In this document: positions 1 through 9,740 of the stretch, piece after piece
Layout: every line of letters starts with the position of its first letter
How positions within the stretch are numbered: position 1 is the first letter of the stretch
Assembly (NCBI GenBank): GCA_949825065.1
Contig: OX463864.1
Location: forward strand, 11,397,787 to 11,461,786
Direction of reading: 5' to 3'
DNA: 64,000 nt
From: Odontocerum albicorne
Taxonomy: Eukaryota > Arthropoda > Insecta > Trichoptera > Odontoceridae
Notes under the pieces: model-generated
The model's database searches: none
What the model saw: the letters and a program-made list of their open reading frames with translations, nothing else
What the model was told of the DNA's origin: nothing
Program-made: the position numbers and the translations under genes

Positions 1-475
1 TAATTTTTTTAAATAAAAAACATACCAAAAAAATAATTTCTGTCTAACCAGTTAGAATGACAAATGGTTGCATCTAACAGTTAATACAAAAGTTAATTTC
101 TTCTAAAAATACATTTTTATTACAGATTTTTTTCCGTATACAAATATCACAAATGATATGAAATTATTTCAGTTTTTTAGGAAAAAAAATTATTTCGTCA
201 ATTTATTTTTTTAAATGACAATTAATTCATGGCAGATATCAAAAATAATGGAAAAGCATTGTTCTTTATAGCGCTTTGGGTATTGGTAGTTAATTAAAAA
301 AATATTAATAGGTGAGTTTACTATGCAATTTTAATAACTTTTTCATGTATTGTTTATTATTATTATTATAAATTTCATGCCAAATAACTCATTCCATCTG
401 AAACGAAATTTGAACTAATTTCGTATGAATATTTATTTGATTTATGCTTTTTCCCAAAAATGACAAGTTTAGGTA
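1..475. other. AT-rich unassigned sequence
   Basis: Very AT-rich sequence with many homopolymer runs and a short (TTA)n run near 357-372. I see no open frame, inverted repeat or match to the repeat families elsewhere in the window. Confidence 0.5.
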
Positions 476-479
476 TTCT

Positions 480-1490
480 TAGATAAAGTCATCGAAAATT
501 CGTCTAAAAAAATATTTTTATATTCGTATTCAAAATATATTTATCTTCGTCTCAATAAATATCATATATTTATTAAAAAAAAATATGTATATATTCGTTT
601 AAAAACATATTTTTATATTCGTGTCAAAAAATAGTATATCCTTGTTAAAAGGTTTAAATATTCTTTTCAAAAAATATCTGAATATTCGTGTCAAAAAATC
701 CATATATCCTTGTTAAGAGATATCTTTGTATTCGTTTTAAAAAACATCTTCATATTCGTGTCAAAATATATCATTGTATACTGGTTAATACATACCTTTA
801 TATTCGTGTCAAAAAATATCTTTGTTAAACGATATCTATATATTCGTTTGAAAAAATATATTATTATTCATGTCACAAAATTTGTATGTGTCTTTGTTAA
901 AAGATATATTTGTATTCGTTTATAAAAAAATCTTTATATTCGTGTCGAAACATATCATTGTATACTGGTTTATAGATGGCTTTATATTCGTGCCAAAAAA
1001 TATCATAGTATCCTTGTTAAAAGATATCTATATATTCGTTTAAAAAAATATTTTAATATTCATGTCACAAAATTGCCTTATATATTTGTTAAAAATATCT
1101 TTGTATTCGTTTCAAAAAAATCTTGATATTCGTGTCAAATCATATAATTGTATCCTGATTTATAGATGCCTTTATTTTCATGCCAAAAAATATCATTATC
1201 CTTTGTAAAAGTTATCTATATATTCGTTTCAAAATCCGTTTATATATTTTTGAATGAAAATTTTTCTTTCACTCCGTTAAAAGATATCTTTGCATTCGTT
1301 TAAAAAAACTATATATATCCGTGTTTTAAAAAAAATATCATTCATCCTTATTAAAAGATTTCTTTACATTCCTTTAAAAAAGTTATTCGTTTCTGAAAAA
1401 AAAACTGTATATTGGTATAAAAAATATTTTTTTACAAAAAATATATTTTTCACAAAAATATGCCATAGTTATAAAGTTTGCTGATTATTT
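480..1490 (+). repeat. Degenerate AT-rich tandem array with higher-order period
   Basis: The phrase TATTCGTGTCAAAAAATATC recurs about every 60 bases, alternating with a variant containing CTTGTTAAAAGATATCT. A rarer variant (CATTGTATACTGGTT and relatives) occurs at about 772, 956 and 1146, which gives a higher-order period of about 184-190 bases. Copies are strongly diverged. The short open frames inside (for example 710-925 and 1290-1484) are rich in I, F, K, Y and V and only reflect the repeat; I do not regard them as genes. Confidence 0.8.
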
Positions 1491-1499
1491 TTTTTAAAT

Positions 1500-2270
1500 A
1501 AAAAGCAAAATTTCAACAAAGTTTTCTAATATGCATTTCGCCTATTTATTTAAAAAAACTAATATAATTCTACGAACTCATTTAAAATATAAAAAAAAAG
1601 TGAAATATAAAAGAGGAAAACTTTTAACCTGCAAATATTATTTAGTGTTGGAAATATTTTTTTAGAATACTTACATATTTTCGTGGATTTTAACAAAAAT
1701 CCTTTCGCAAATTTAAAAACGTCAAATTAGCAACTCGATTATTACTGAAGTAGTCATTTCATAAAATAATTTCATATGCAAAACAAACGAAAAAAAATAC
1801 GCACAAAAAACCCCTCACTTAATGAAATTCATGACCCTACCATTGAAACAATGTACTCGCTTTTTTCAGTAACATATGTTCGACGTAATTGTTCCCGATT
1901 CAGCAGGAGAAAATTATAGTTACACTATACGCACGCCTTTATGTCCATTTCATTTAAGTCGTTTTTTCCTTGCCAGGTTCAAACAGCTTGGTTATATTTA
2001 GAGTGACTATACCCAATTGTACTTTTGGACCATTACTCTTATTAAATTCTCCAAAAAAACTTTTATCCCTTTATTTTTATCAAGTACTCCGGCGCAACTG
2101 TCTAAAAAGAACGCTATAAGCACTCGGAATAAAAAGACAACACCTCAAAATTACCTTCCGTTGTACAAATTTTACTCAACAATACTTTTATAAAAATAGT
2201 GTCACTTATCTCAAATGTTGCGCTAAAATTATAATATTTAAATTCAGTTATTTGGGAATTATATTCTCAG
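1500..2270. other. AT-rich unassigned sequence
   Basis: No coding frame, no obvious inverted repeat and no recognised family member. The end near 1800-2000 is somewhat less AT-rich, but I can assign nothing to it. Confidence 0.4.
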
Positions 2271-2279
2271 ATAATGGAA

Positions 2280-2520
2280 AGGTCAACGACGATCGCCGTG
2301 GCCTAGTTGGTAAGACGCCTGTTTCCAGTTACTCATTTTACTCCCGTCGTCGTTGCCGGGAGTTGACAATCCCCTCGCTTTTCCAACGTCAATTCAGTTG
2401 GAAAGTGAAGCTGGGCCGTAGAGTGAGTCGTTGTACACCAATAAACTCACCAGCCACACTGCTGTACTGGTTCCATTGGCACACTCATGTGAGACGATCG
2501 GAACATACAGGAATTTTATT
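2280..2520 (+). mobile_element. SINE-like fragment with a tRNA-type A box
   Basis: GTGGCCTAGTTGGTAAGACG at 2299-2318 is the A-box region of the SINE-A tRNA-like head. The sequence after it does not match the SINE-A core. It holds a short inverted repeat built around CAACGACGA (2283) and TCGTCGTTG. The open frame at 2252-2545 runs through this and is probably spurious. This may be a chimera or a different SINE subfamily. Confidence 0.5.
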
Positions 2521-2524
2521 TCTT

Positions 2525-2700
2525 TTTTTAAGAAAATATGACTGAATTCATAGGAATTGTTATACCTTCGAATACTAGGCAGAAAAATGCCTTGGTCATT
2601 CGAGGAGAGCAGCACAGCGCGGGGTTCGAACCGGCAACCTTGCGCACGGAAGTCCAGTGCATTCCCACGCAGCCATGCACCTCATTCCTCTAGGAGTCCA
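2525..2700 (-). mobile_element. SINE-B copy (tRNA-like head)
   Basis: Read on the minus strand, 2690-2605 has a tRNA-like architecture: GCATGGCTGCGTGG resembles an A box and GGTTCGAACCCCGCGC is a good B box. The plus-strand text CACAGCGCGGGGTTCGAAC recurs at 45030-45190, and the flank starting at ATATGACTGAA (about 2537) also aligns with ATATGACCGAA at 45043. Conservation over about 160 bases in two places supports a dispersed tRNA-derived SINE distinct from SINE-A. Confidence 0.6.
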
Positions 2701-3060
2701 GATTAAAACAAAAAAGATTGCAGTCTGTCTTCATTAAAGACTTTTTAATTATGTGTCTGGTTAGTAAGAAAATATTGTTCAATAAGTCAGTTTATAGTGT
2801 ATACAATGAAAGTGTTATACGAGTACAATACAACACAAAAAGTGTAAAGGGGTATTGAACGGAAGGAAGTATTGAATTGTCAACAATAATGTATAGGAGA
2901 TAAACCTAAACATGGAAAATGAACGAAAGTATCTGACTAAATGTGTTGTAGATAATTAATTACTGCGCAGAATATGCGGTGTTAATGTATGACAAAAGAA
3001 GAAAAATAATTGTTAATTAAAAAGTTGAATAAGTAGAATGGTAATCAAGGTTTTTTTAAC
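2700..3060. other. Unassigned sequence
   Basis: The piece at 2795-2850 (TATACAATGAAAGTG, then ATACGAGTACAATACAA) resembles a decayed SINE-A 3' tail. Nothing else is recognised. Confidence 0.35.
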
Positions 3061-3064
3061 TCAT

Positions 3065-3195
3065 CTGATGAAGAGGGGAAAAGCTTGAAACCGGTAGGGT
3101 TATACATTTTCCTATGTGAAAAAATAGTGTTTTAGTACATCAAACAATATATTTGTAAACCTCTATAGTGTTAGCGCCTTAACTATAAATATGGT
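3065..3195 (+). ncRNA. Hammerhead-ribozyme-like motif, family 1, diverged copy
   Basis: CTGATGA at 3065-3071 and GAAACCGGTA at 3087-3096 match the two invariant boxes of the hammerhead core (CUGANGA, and GAAAC up to GUH), with a short AG/CT stem possible between them. The downstream GGGTTATAC (3097-3105) is shared with the best copy at 58648-58711, but the upstream partner of stem I has decayed. The flank to 3195 (TGTAAACCTCTATAGTGTTA) also matches the 58.7-kb copy, so the motif belongs to a larger mobile element. Probably inactive; the assignment is inferred from core sequence only. Confidence 0.5.
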
Positions 3196-3237
3196 AATAT
3201 AAAGTGCATAAAACGTTTGTTTTTTATTTTGTATTTG

Positions 3238-3496
3238 CCACTGTTTTATTTGAGTTCACTACTGGTTTCCAAGACCTCTGTCTTCCAAGTTAATTCAATA
3301 ATTAGTTTTCTGCAGAATATGTTCCCCGTTCAACAAAATTCATTCTTTTGCCGTTCATTTACTTCCATCCCCTCATTATCCAATACTCCCCTCCCTCTCT
3401 CCTGTGCCTATTATAATTATAAAAAATACATTTTAGACAAAATTTAATTCATCTTCACCTGACGAGGAAGACGGAGGTCTTTGAAGCTGGTAGTGA
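3238..3496. mobile_element. Inverted pair of hammerhead-like modules, family 2
   Basis: The right arm (3455-3496, plus strand) has TCAC, CTGACGA, a perfect AAGAC/GTCTT stem with a GGAG loop, GAAGCTGGTA, then GTGA, which can pair with TCAC as stem I. The left arm (3238-3286, minus strand) is its diverged reverse complement and keeps the intact box GAAACCAGTA and the same stem, but its sequence changes where CTGACGA should be. Together the arms imply an ancestor with a complete hammerhead core. Hammerhead motifs and terminal repeats in either direct or inverted orientation are known for Penelope-like elements; the link here is inference, as no reverse transcriptase is visible nearby. Confidence 0.5.
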
Positions 3497-3549
3497 TCTC
3501 AAATATAACAGTGGTGAATACAAAATGAAAATAAAAGTTTTATTTATTT

Positions 3550-4195
3550 TATTGAAAATGTATACACATGATATCACAATGTGAAACAAATGTCTTTTCT
3601 AAAATTCAAGAAATATAAAGTGATTTATTATTGTATATGGAGTACACAAAGTTAATGCAGAAACTTAAGATAATTTTTTTTAAAAGAATATTTTGTGCAT
3701 ATATACTTTTAATATCCTAAATTGTAAATCGAACAAACTTTAAAATTTTACCCGTTTTTTAAAAAAATACTAAATATAAAGAAGTGATTTTGAAAGAAAA
3801 AAATAATAAACCTTAAAAAAGTATTTTTTTATAGCGGCAATGTATTCCGAAAGAGCGCCAATAAAACAGAAGAAGTCGATCGTTCGATCGCTTTTATTTG
3901 AATTGGATAAAAAAACGGCGGGAACGAAGGAAAAGCCCTTTATCGAGTCAATTTAAGGTCAATCAAGCTAACAAGTACCTCCTTGCCAAGCATTGTTGCT
4001 TAAATGGCAGCTGATTGTCGAGGAAGAACGCTTGAATGTACTTAACTCTTTTACTAAAACGCCTTTGAAATAATAAATAAATATTATTTTAGAATACGAA
4101 CCGTTATTTTTTTCAAATAATATATAGTAGTACACACACATATTAATTGAAAGTTTCTTTCTGAGTATGGACATGTTTTAAAAAGCAGCTTGAAA
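3550..4195. other. Unassigned, mostly unique-looking sequence
   Basis: No repeat family is recognised. The part at 3835-4020 is less AT-rich and contains the palindromic CGATCGTTCGATCG (3877-3890). The minus-strand frame at 3968-4174 has no recognisable domain. Confidence 0.35.
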
Positions 4196-4204
4196 AACTC
4201 TTAA

Positions 4205-4275
4205 TTTTAAGTTTAGCAATATAACGTGTTTCGTTCCTGATTTTTCTTTCCTTTCCGCCAATCCTTCCTTTTCTT
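4205..4275 (-). repeat. Family H fragment
   Basis: ACGTGTTTCGTTCCTGATTT (from about 4224) is the reverse complement of the AATCAGGAATGAAACACGTT-type segment found in the family H copies at 38215-38465 and 60790-61030. Only a short piece is preserved. Confidence 0.5.
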
Positions 4276-4509
4276 CAAAATAATATATCACTTTTATTTT
4301 TACTTTATATAATACGAGTTTATTGATCATAAATTGTGTAAAGTTAAATAGTCATTCATTGAATTTGTTGTAACTTTATTTATATACAATACTTAAATAA
4401 ATATTAACAAATTTAAATAGGTTTATTGATAGTAATACAGTATAGTATGTACATATTTAAATACATTCATAAACACATATACATGTATATCTCAAGACAC
4501 TCGTAAAAA

Positions 4510-4615
4510 GCAAAAAATACATTTAAAAGCGAAGCTATCAAAACGTCTGAGCTCATCTCATAACATCCCCCCAGCCGAGATACACTCCACCAATATAAGG
4601 TGAACCCGGCCTCGA
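4510..4615 (-). repeat. Family G copy
   Basis: GAAGCTATCAAAACGTCTGAGCTCATCTCATAACATCC and the following text to 4625 match, in reverse orientation, the segments at 50765-50900 and 53488-53625, and in the same orientation 27385-27470. The shared landmarks are GAAGCTATCAAAA, TGAGATACAC and CCAGATG. The family has no visible coding capacity. Confidence 0.65.
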
Positions 4616-4624
4616 GGACACCAG

Positions 4625-4725
4625 ATGTTTTTCAGCCCAAATTTTGTCTGGTTGGTTGGAAGAAATTGCAACGTAGCAATAATCCCGCCAGATTACTTTA
4701 CATTGAAATGTTAAATAAATAAAAT
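4625..4725 (+). mobile_element. SINE-A core fragment
   Basis: GTCTGGTTGGTTGGAAGAAA (from 4649) followed by a GCAACGTAGCAATAA-type segment and CCGCCAGATTA is the SINE-A core without its tRNA-like head. It abuts the family G copy; the same neighbourhood is seen at 53.5-53.7 kb. Confidence 0.7.
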
Positions 4726-4756
4726 GGATTATCATTTGTATACCAACGCATCACAC

Positions 4757-4955
4757 AACCTCCGTGACCTAGTTGGCACGACGTCTGACTTCCAGCCCGG
4801 GGGTTGATTTCGATTACTGATGGAACCTAATTTTTTTAAAAAAGGATTTTAGTCCTGAATTTCACTTACGGTATCTGTATTTCTGATTGATTGGAAGAGA
4901 TTGTAACATGGCAATAAGTATGTCAGGATTTACTGTACACTATGAGAGTGAAAAA
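4757..4955 (+). mobile_element. SINE-A copy, head and core
   Basis: The head has CCTCCGTGACCTAGTTGGCACG (A box) and a decayed B box near 4803-4815. The core has TGATTGGAAGAGATTGTAAC, then CATGGCAATAAG and a TACTGTACACTATGAGAG tail that corresponds to the family's GTATACAACGAAAG. About 200 bases, with the full order of parts. Confidence 0.75.
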
Positions 4956-4959
4956 ACTA

Positions 4960-5450
4960 CTTGTTCCGACAAAAGGACGCGGAAAAAACCTTATCGAAGA
5001 CCAGTACTAACTTGTTTTTACATGCATTTTTTTTTAATACGTTTTGAAAAACCTTCCACTGTATTTCAATAGAGAATAAAATATTGTGTTTAACAATAAG
5101 GAAAATAAATTAAATATTTTTATCGATGCGATTCTCTACTGCAAAGTATATAAAGAATAAAAAATGCACACAATTGCATTTGCCGAACAAAATGTAATAA
5201 TTTTTCTCTTGAAGACAACAACTTCCGACGTTTTGCATACGGTCGATTTATATACGTTAAATATGCAAAAAAAATGCTCGCCAACAAAACGCTCCGAACA
5301 CGGATGCAAAGTCGGCATCGAAACGTCACAAAGTGATAGAGATTATAAATAAGGGAAAAATCGACTAATTTTTCTTGATGACATTGCAAAACATTTTTTC
5401 TTCAACATAACCTTTTCATGAATCGGTTACAAATATGGATCATTAGTTGT
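4960..5450. other. Unassigned sequence
   Basis: Overlapping open frames on both strands at 5120-5390 are short, have no recognisable domain and are probably chance. The region is mildly less AT-rich than its surroundings. Confidence 0.35.
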
Positions 5451-5459
5451 TTTTTTTTT

Positions 5460-5670
5460 AATTGACGACTTCGGGGTTTTAGGTTCGATTCCCGATAGTA
5501 CTCGAAACAAAAATAAAATAAGTCTAGTAGTTAAAGAGTTCGTCTGGTAAAAATACTTATGATACACGCGCAAGACGTGTTAGAGTGTTGTTGCCTCTTA
5601 ATGTTTGGGTTAGTATTCCAAATATATGCGATAACGGACAGCGAGTTCAGTGCCTAATTAAGTATAATAC
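5460..5670 (+). mobile_element. SINE-C copy (B-box head plus alternative body)
   Basis: AGGTTCGATTCCCGATAG (from 5481) is a pol III B box. The body, with GTTCGTCTGGTAA, ACACGCGCAAGACGTG, GTTGTTGCCTC and TGCGATAACGGACAG, aligns with 11660-11790 and with 52730-52830 (and its duplicate at 54555-54650). It is not the SINE-A core, so this is a second tRNA-like family or a variant body. Confidence 0.55.
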
Positions 5671-5679
5671 TTCTCGATT

Positions 5680-6005
5680 CGAAGGCTTGATTTAGATAGT
5701 GTTGTCATCCGGTTTCAGTATTCACTATATCCGGATAACCAATTAAGATATATTGAATTAATTAAATCATACCTTAAGGCTTCTCTTTAATTTATTATCG
5801 AATCGATTTTCAATAGTTTAATGATGCGATTTGTTTTTTAGATACTTGCTCATACTTAATACTCAATATTATTTTAACTCAAGAAAGTTTTCTTGGCATA
5901 CAACGACCTACGTGATACAGTTCAAATAACACTAGACCTTTTAATAACTAATTATCACCTAAAACTAATATTATATTGTTCGCACACAGTAGAACGATGT
6001 ATGAC
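5680..6005. other. Unassigned sequence
   Basis: AT-rich with no recognised family. The open frame at 5893-6126 overlaps the start of a decayed retroelement end on the other strand and is spurious. Confidence 0.35.
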
Positions 6006-6009
6006 ATAC

Positions 6010-6125
6010 TCATTTATATCGTCACTTCGTCTCCTTTTTTGGGATAGTCAGAGAGGATTAAGCACCCAACTTTCCTACCTCGATACACATATTTCGTCTC
6101 CTCCACATCCATCAACGCGTATTTA
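6010..6125 (-). pseudogene. RTE-X retroelement C-terminal fragment
   Basis: The minus strand reads ALMDVEETKYVYRGRKVGC and then LILSDYPKKGDEV. This is the end of the RTE-X open frame; compare SIDVEETKDVC near 44615. RTE-X is a non-LTR retrotransposon 3' end with about fifteen fragments in this window. The family resemblance (an MDVEEAKEVC-type motif, then SAYPKG) is from memory of RTE/BovB-like proteins and was not searched. Confidence 0.65.
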
Positions 6126-6210
6126 ACATATTTCTGGTTGGTTGGAATATACTGCCATATGGTTGCCAGATTGCACTGTATACAACGAAATTGCAATAAA
6201 AAATAGTGTA
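6126..6210 (+). mobile_element. SINE-A core fragment nested in RTE-X
   Basis: TTTCTGGTTGGTTGGAATAT (6130-6149), then a shortened GCCA-type segment and TGTATACAACGAAATTGC match the SINE-A core and tail. It lies between two collinear pieces of a minus-strand RTE-X copy (6010-6125 and 6240-6650), so it probably inserted there and lost its head. Confidence 0.65.
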
Positions 6211-6239
6211 ATACGATTTCTATTACTTCTTACGTTTCT

Positions 6240-6650
6240 TTCTTTCGAAATATTATTCAATTGATCCAAACATTCTTCCCTTGTTCCTCCTCCACTACGC
6301 CTTTCCTTCTTATTTACACTGTATATTTGTTTTATACACATTCATCCTTAAACAATTCATTCCGTATTAAATCATACATTGTCACCCCATATGTTATTCT
6401 AAGCGCAACACATTTCTACAACAGTATTTATTCGGCACCTTCTAGTATTTTTTTTAATCCATGTTTCACTTTCTACATAAAACTTGATTCCTAAAATACT
6501 ATTTTAAACTATTATCTTAACAAAATGTGATATTGTCCGGTTCGACTACATATATTTTAGTGGCCTATTGACTTTGTTTCCTATTGCTACACCGTTCGAT
6601 ATCATTCGTAACTCTTCAATCATCTGAGAACATGCTACCTAAATTACAGA
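6240..6650 (-). pseudogene. RTE-X retroelement 3' fragment
   Basis: The plus-strand text is the antisense of the RTE-X end: TTGATCCAAACATTCTTCCC (6258-6277; sense GGAAGA..TTGGATCAA), then TTTATACACATTCATCC, ATTCCGTATTAAATCATACA and ACATTTCTACAACAGTATTT. The same order occurs at 31855-32215. Decayed, with many stops. Confidence 0.7.
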
Positions 6651-6659
6651 ATTCGGAAA

Positions 6660-7160
6660 TTGGTTCCAATTTTTCATTATTACCTTTTGAAATTTGCAAT
6701 TTTAAGTTTCATATTTTTTATAGTTATAGTGCAAAGTGTTGTGACGAATGCAAAAAGATACGAATTTGCATCCAATTCTTAATTAAACATGTTCTTAGTT
6801 TTTTTCAATGCAGCCTTTATAACAACAAGATTATCGTCTAAGTCCACGGTTACTTTTCACAAAGGTATTTATACCACTAGTCCAACAATTTATAACTTCA
6901 TGGAATTTATACCATGAAATGTACAGCAAGTTTCGAATGATTCTAAATTATTTTTCTTGGGTTTTGCAATAGTTATTTCTTTTCCAACCAGAAACCATAA
7001 TTCATATTCGCCTGATAAATCTACCCACGTTGGCAGACTGTGGGAGTAAGACCGCTGTTTGAAATGTAAACCGATACATGTATGTTAGAGAAAGATGGAG
7101 ATAAACGTGGTATAGGGTGGTATATTTTTTATAATACCATGTAAATTGAGATCTTGGTTA
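6660..7160. other. Unassigned sequence
   Basis: No coding frame of note and no recognised repeat. CAACCAGAAACC near 6978 could be a trace of a reverse-strand SINE-A core. Confidence 0.35.
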
Positions 7161-7164
7161 TAAA

Positions 7165-7650
7165 TTTTCTTTATGTATTTACACATGACAAGAAATATAC
7201 ATAATTTGCGAGAAAACAACAGGTTATTTAATTTGGACACACAATTTTAATGGATCTGGATTTGTTACCTTTCATTTGTCGTGTCCCCAGTAAACTAGGC
7301 TTTTGCCTGTATCTCACTGAGGATATTTAGCATGAAAAAATTAATCGATACTTCTTTCCGATTTTCGATTACACAAAAACAAAACCGCGTTGCACATTCT
7401 CATCAACCTGACAAACAATGACACTCAATTACAATTGGAAACATCATGCGAAATCAAATTCTTCACACATCATCACTCCAGAAAGACCAAAAAGTTTCAT
7501 CCCATAATATATAGTACCGCACACAATCATAAAAATAAAAACAAAAATATACAGAAATACAAATATAAAACAACAAAAAGAAACATACACTCTAGAGCCC
7601 ACACAAACCTTTTCCACACGTCATTCATCCTGAAAGTCCAAGTACTCAAA
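7165..7650 (+). repeat. Family D copy
   Basis: The landmarks are ACACATGACAAGAAATATA, CAATTTTAATGGATCTGG, CCAGTAAACTAGGCTTTTGC, GAGGATATTTAGCATG and CTCATCAACCTGACAAAC. The same order occurs at 25855-26155 and 58385-58640, with a shorter copy at 32990-33095. This copy is longer and contains an A-rich insert at 7500-7590. No protein is recognised. Confidence 0.75.
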
Positions 7651-7694
7651 CTCTTGTCGCAATAACAACCACGCTCCTAACGACTGCCTAAATG

Positions 7695-7985
7695 GTTTTC
7701 CTTCCTTTACTTATAAATGTATTTCACAAATGTAATATTTCCAACCAACCATTCAAAAGTTACATATGTTTGGCCAAAGATGCCAAGTTTTGGGGGGTGG
7801 GATGTCTTCATTGTATTTTAATAATATATGTGTGTGAGAAGTGGAACTTTGAGATAAATTTCAGCTTCATCAAATAAATGAATTGTTCCGAATCGATCCA
7901 ATAGGGTGGGCTTTTATTGTTATTATTATTTTTTATCACTTTGCACGAATTTCTCCTGTAACCCAAAGATAGTGTATTACTAGTT
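7695..7985. other. Mixed small repeat traces
   Basis: ATTTCCAACCAACCATTC (7737-7754) is a reverse SINE-A core trace. GATGCCAAGTTTTGGGGGGT (7780-7799) is shared with 56529-56550 as a short dispersed sequence. A (TTATTATTATT) run follows near 7920. Confidence 0.45.
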
Positions 7986-7989
7986 AGTT

Positions 7990-8110
7990 TATTTGCAAGG
8001 AAGAATATCAGCAAGGATTCTTCTCATACTGCTAAGCGATGCCAAAAATAGACGGAGCTTTCCTCATTGCTGGTTCTGTAGCGTGGAATAACCTGTCTCT
8101 AAGTGTTGTT
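7990..8110 (+). repeat. Family H fragment
   Basis: CATACTGCTAAGCGATGCCA and GACGGAGC..CATTGCTGGTTCTG align loosely with ACCATGCCAAAGACGGAGCA at 38354 and its neighbour at 60.93 kb. Diverged. Confidence 0.45.
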
Positions 8111-8174
8111 GGCGTGTACAGCTTTAGCTGAAAATCACTTGAAAACAACCCTTTTCGGGAGGTCTTATCAAATA

Positions 8175-9110
8175 CGAGGGTCATCCAGAAAGTAAGGTTA
8201 CAACATTTATGTAGGATCGAAAAATGCTTGTATATTAATTGAAATTCACAGGATACTTCACAAATACGAGTATATTAAACTATTTTTCAACGTAATCGCC
8301 GTTAAGATCGAGACATTTCTGTAGTCAGGGCACCAGCTTTTGTATGCCAGTGTCATAGACCTCCGCCGCCAGCTCTTTCAGCCACTTCTTCACAGCTTCC
8401 TCGACCTCCTGATTGTGGGAAAGTTGTTGGGGTATAGTGACACACCCATGTCTCATCCCCGTCACGATCGAGTCCCAGAAAAGCTTCTCCCTCCTGTGCA
8501 AAACGATAAAAAATTCACGTGCGGCGGTCACGCGATTTTGACAGTGCTCCGGTGTGAGCATTCTGGGCCCCCATCTCGCACACAACTTCTTGTAACCAAG
8601 TTTTTCCGACACAATATCACCAAGGAGACTTCGAGAAATGTCAGGAAATTCTTCGTGAAGGTCGTCAAGCGTCACACGGTGGTCATTTCTCACTTGTCGT
8701 TCAATTTTTTGCACAAGTTCGTCAGAAATCACTGCCTTGCCTCGTCGTATCAGTACGACCTTCTCTGAACAACCAAACCCACTTCGTGACATGTTGTCGA
8801 CTCATCACATCACTACCATAAATTTCCACGAGCTTCCGATGGATGGATTCGCGGCGGTATTGTTCTGCAAAGTCAATAAACGGATGACCGCGCGGATTTC
8901 GCACGGACGGGAGGTGGTGGGAGCGTGCGACGATCTCTCTATCGGAAGAATTTACTGTGACTGAACAAAAACGCCGAGAAACACGCGGGACCAAACTGGC
9001 CGTTAGGGTCCCCCCTACACGCAAGGTACGAAGGTTAAGGTAATCTTTGATACGAAAAAATTCCCCCGGCCTCAAGAGCCCTTGTAGCCTTACTTTCTAG
9101 ATGACCCTCG
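8175..9110 (-). mobile_element. Internally deleted mariner-like element
   Basis: Terminal inverted repeats start CGAGGGTCATCCAGAAAG at 8175 and end with the matching CTAGATGACCCTCG at 9110, about 29 bases with two differences. They are flanked by TA at 8173-8174 and 9111-9112, the mariner target duplication. The element is 936 bases, against about 1.3 kb usual for mariners. The minus strand carries a broken transposase lacking the catalytic domain, so it is non-autonomous. The two ends are well conserved, so cross-mobilisation was possible in the past. Confidence 0.93.
8340..8955 (-). pseudogene. Mariner transposase fossil lacking the DDD core
   Basis: The reading frame starts around 8955 and shows the first helix-turn-helix region (FIDFAEQYRRESIHRKLVEI and VMSRQHVTKW). 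A frameshift near 8760-8790 follows. The second frame has VTLDDLHEEFPDISRSLLGD, EKLGYKKLCARW and the linker FWDSIVTG. There the catalytic D-D-D region is missing and the text jumps to the C-terminal segment VEEAVKKWLKELAAEVYDTG and IQKLVP. Mariner transposases are about 345 residues and need three aspartates, the first in the VTGDE motif. Here the text reads VTGMRHG, so even that residue is lost. It cannot catalyse transposition but may bind the terminal repeats if expressed. Confidence 0.9.
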
Positions 9111-9319
9111 TATATACAATTTTATGTGAACACTACACACATACCTATACATTACACTACACCTAAAGCGGAATAGGTTACTAGGACATATGGGAAGATT
9201 ATAAAGGTTTTTTGTAAGTCATCTTCCCTTGGTAAGTTTTCTGCAATCTTACCATTTTTTTTAAACAAATACAGATCTGAGTAAGTACCCTATTTAATGG
9301 CCGCAGCTACCACCTTTCC

Positions 9320-9738
9320 ATTCTTACACTTGGCTTATACATATTTATCTTCTGATATTTTTATCTGTCAAAAAGTTTGCTCTCTATACGGCGCGATATG
9401 TATAGTATTGTTATTGTTATTTTAAAGATCGGTTAGGAAAGTATTCAATTGGAGAACCAAAAGAGACTCGTAAAGAAAAAAAAAATCCGATTTAGTTGAA
9501 TTTTTCAACTTTCATACATTTATTATAAAACAAAAACATTTTATTATCAGTTTTTTTTAATATTATACCTATGTTTATTTTATATTTAACAGAAACAATG
9601 ACTGTATATTTATGATAATTTATATTTACCAGAAACAAACAACCTAAAAGGTTAAAAATAAAATGAAAATCGATCCTTTGAATTAAAGTTTACTTTGGCA
9701 ATGTTTATCTCCGTTTTTATTCACATGTGTTTCTATGA
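9320..9738. other. AT-rich unassigned sequence
   Basis: No open frame and no recognised repeat. It contains an A-rich run at about 9476-9485 and a short local duplication around TTTATATTTAACAGAAACAA (9580) and TTTATATTTACCAGAAACAA (9621). Confidence 0.4.
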
Positions 9739-9740
9739 GC

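Larger units (their letters stand above)
8135..9320 (+). repeat. Family E copy interrupted by a mariner
   Basis: The left part (8145-8172, TTTTCGGGAGGTCTTATCAAA) and the right part (9113-9320, TTATGTGAACACTACAC, CACTACACCTAAAG, GGAAGAT, AGTCATCTTCCC) align with the uninterrupted family E copy at 13555-13760. This gives an empty-site reference for the mariner insertion between them. Confidence 0.75.

Noticed and set aside
5120..5389. Overlapping frames on both strands, 60-89 codons
   Set aside because: No domain or codon-use signal that I can see; overlap on both strands suggests chance.
8340..8768. 142-codon plus-strand frame
   Set aside because: Shadow of the mariner transposase fossil on the minus strand.
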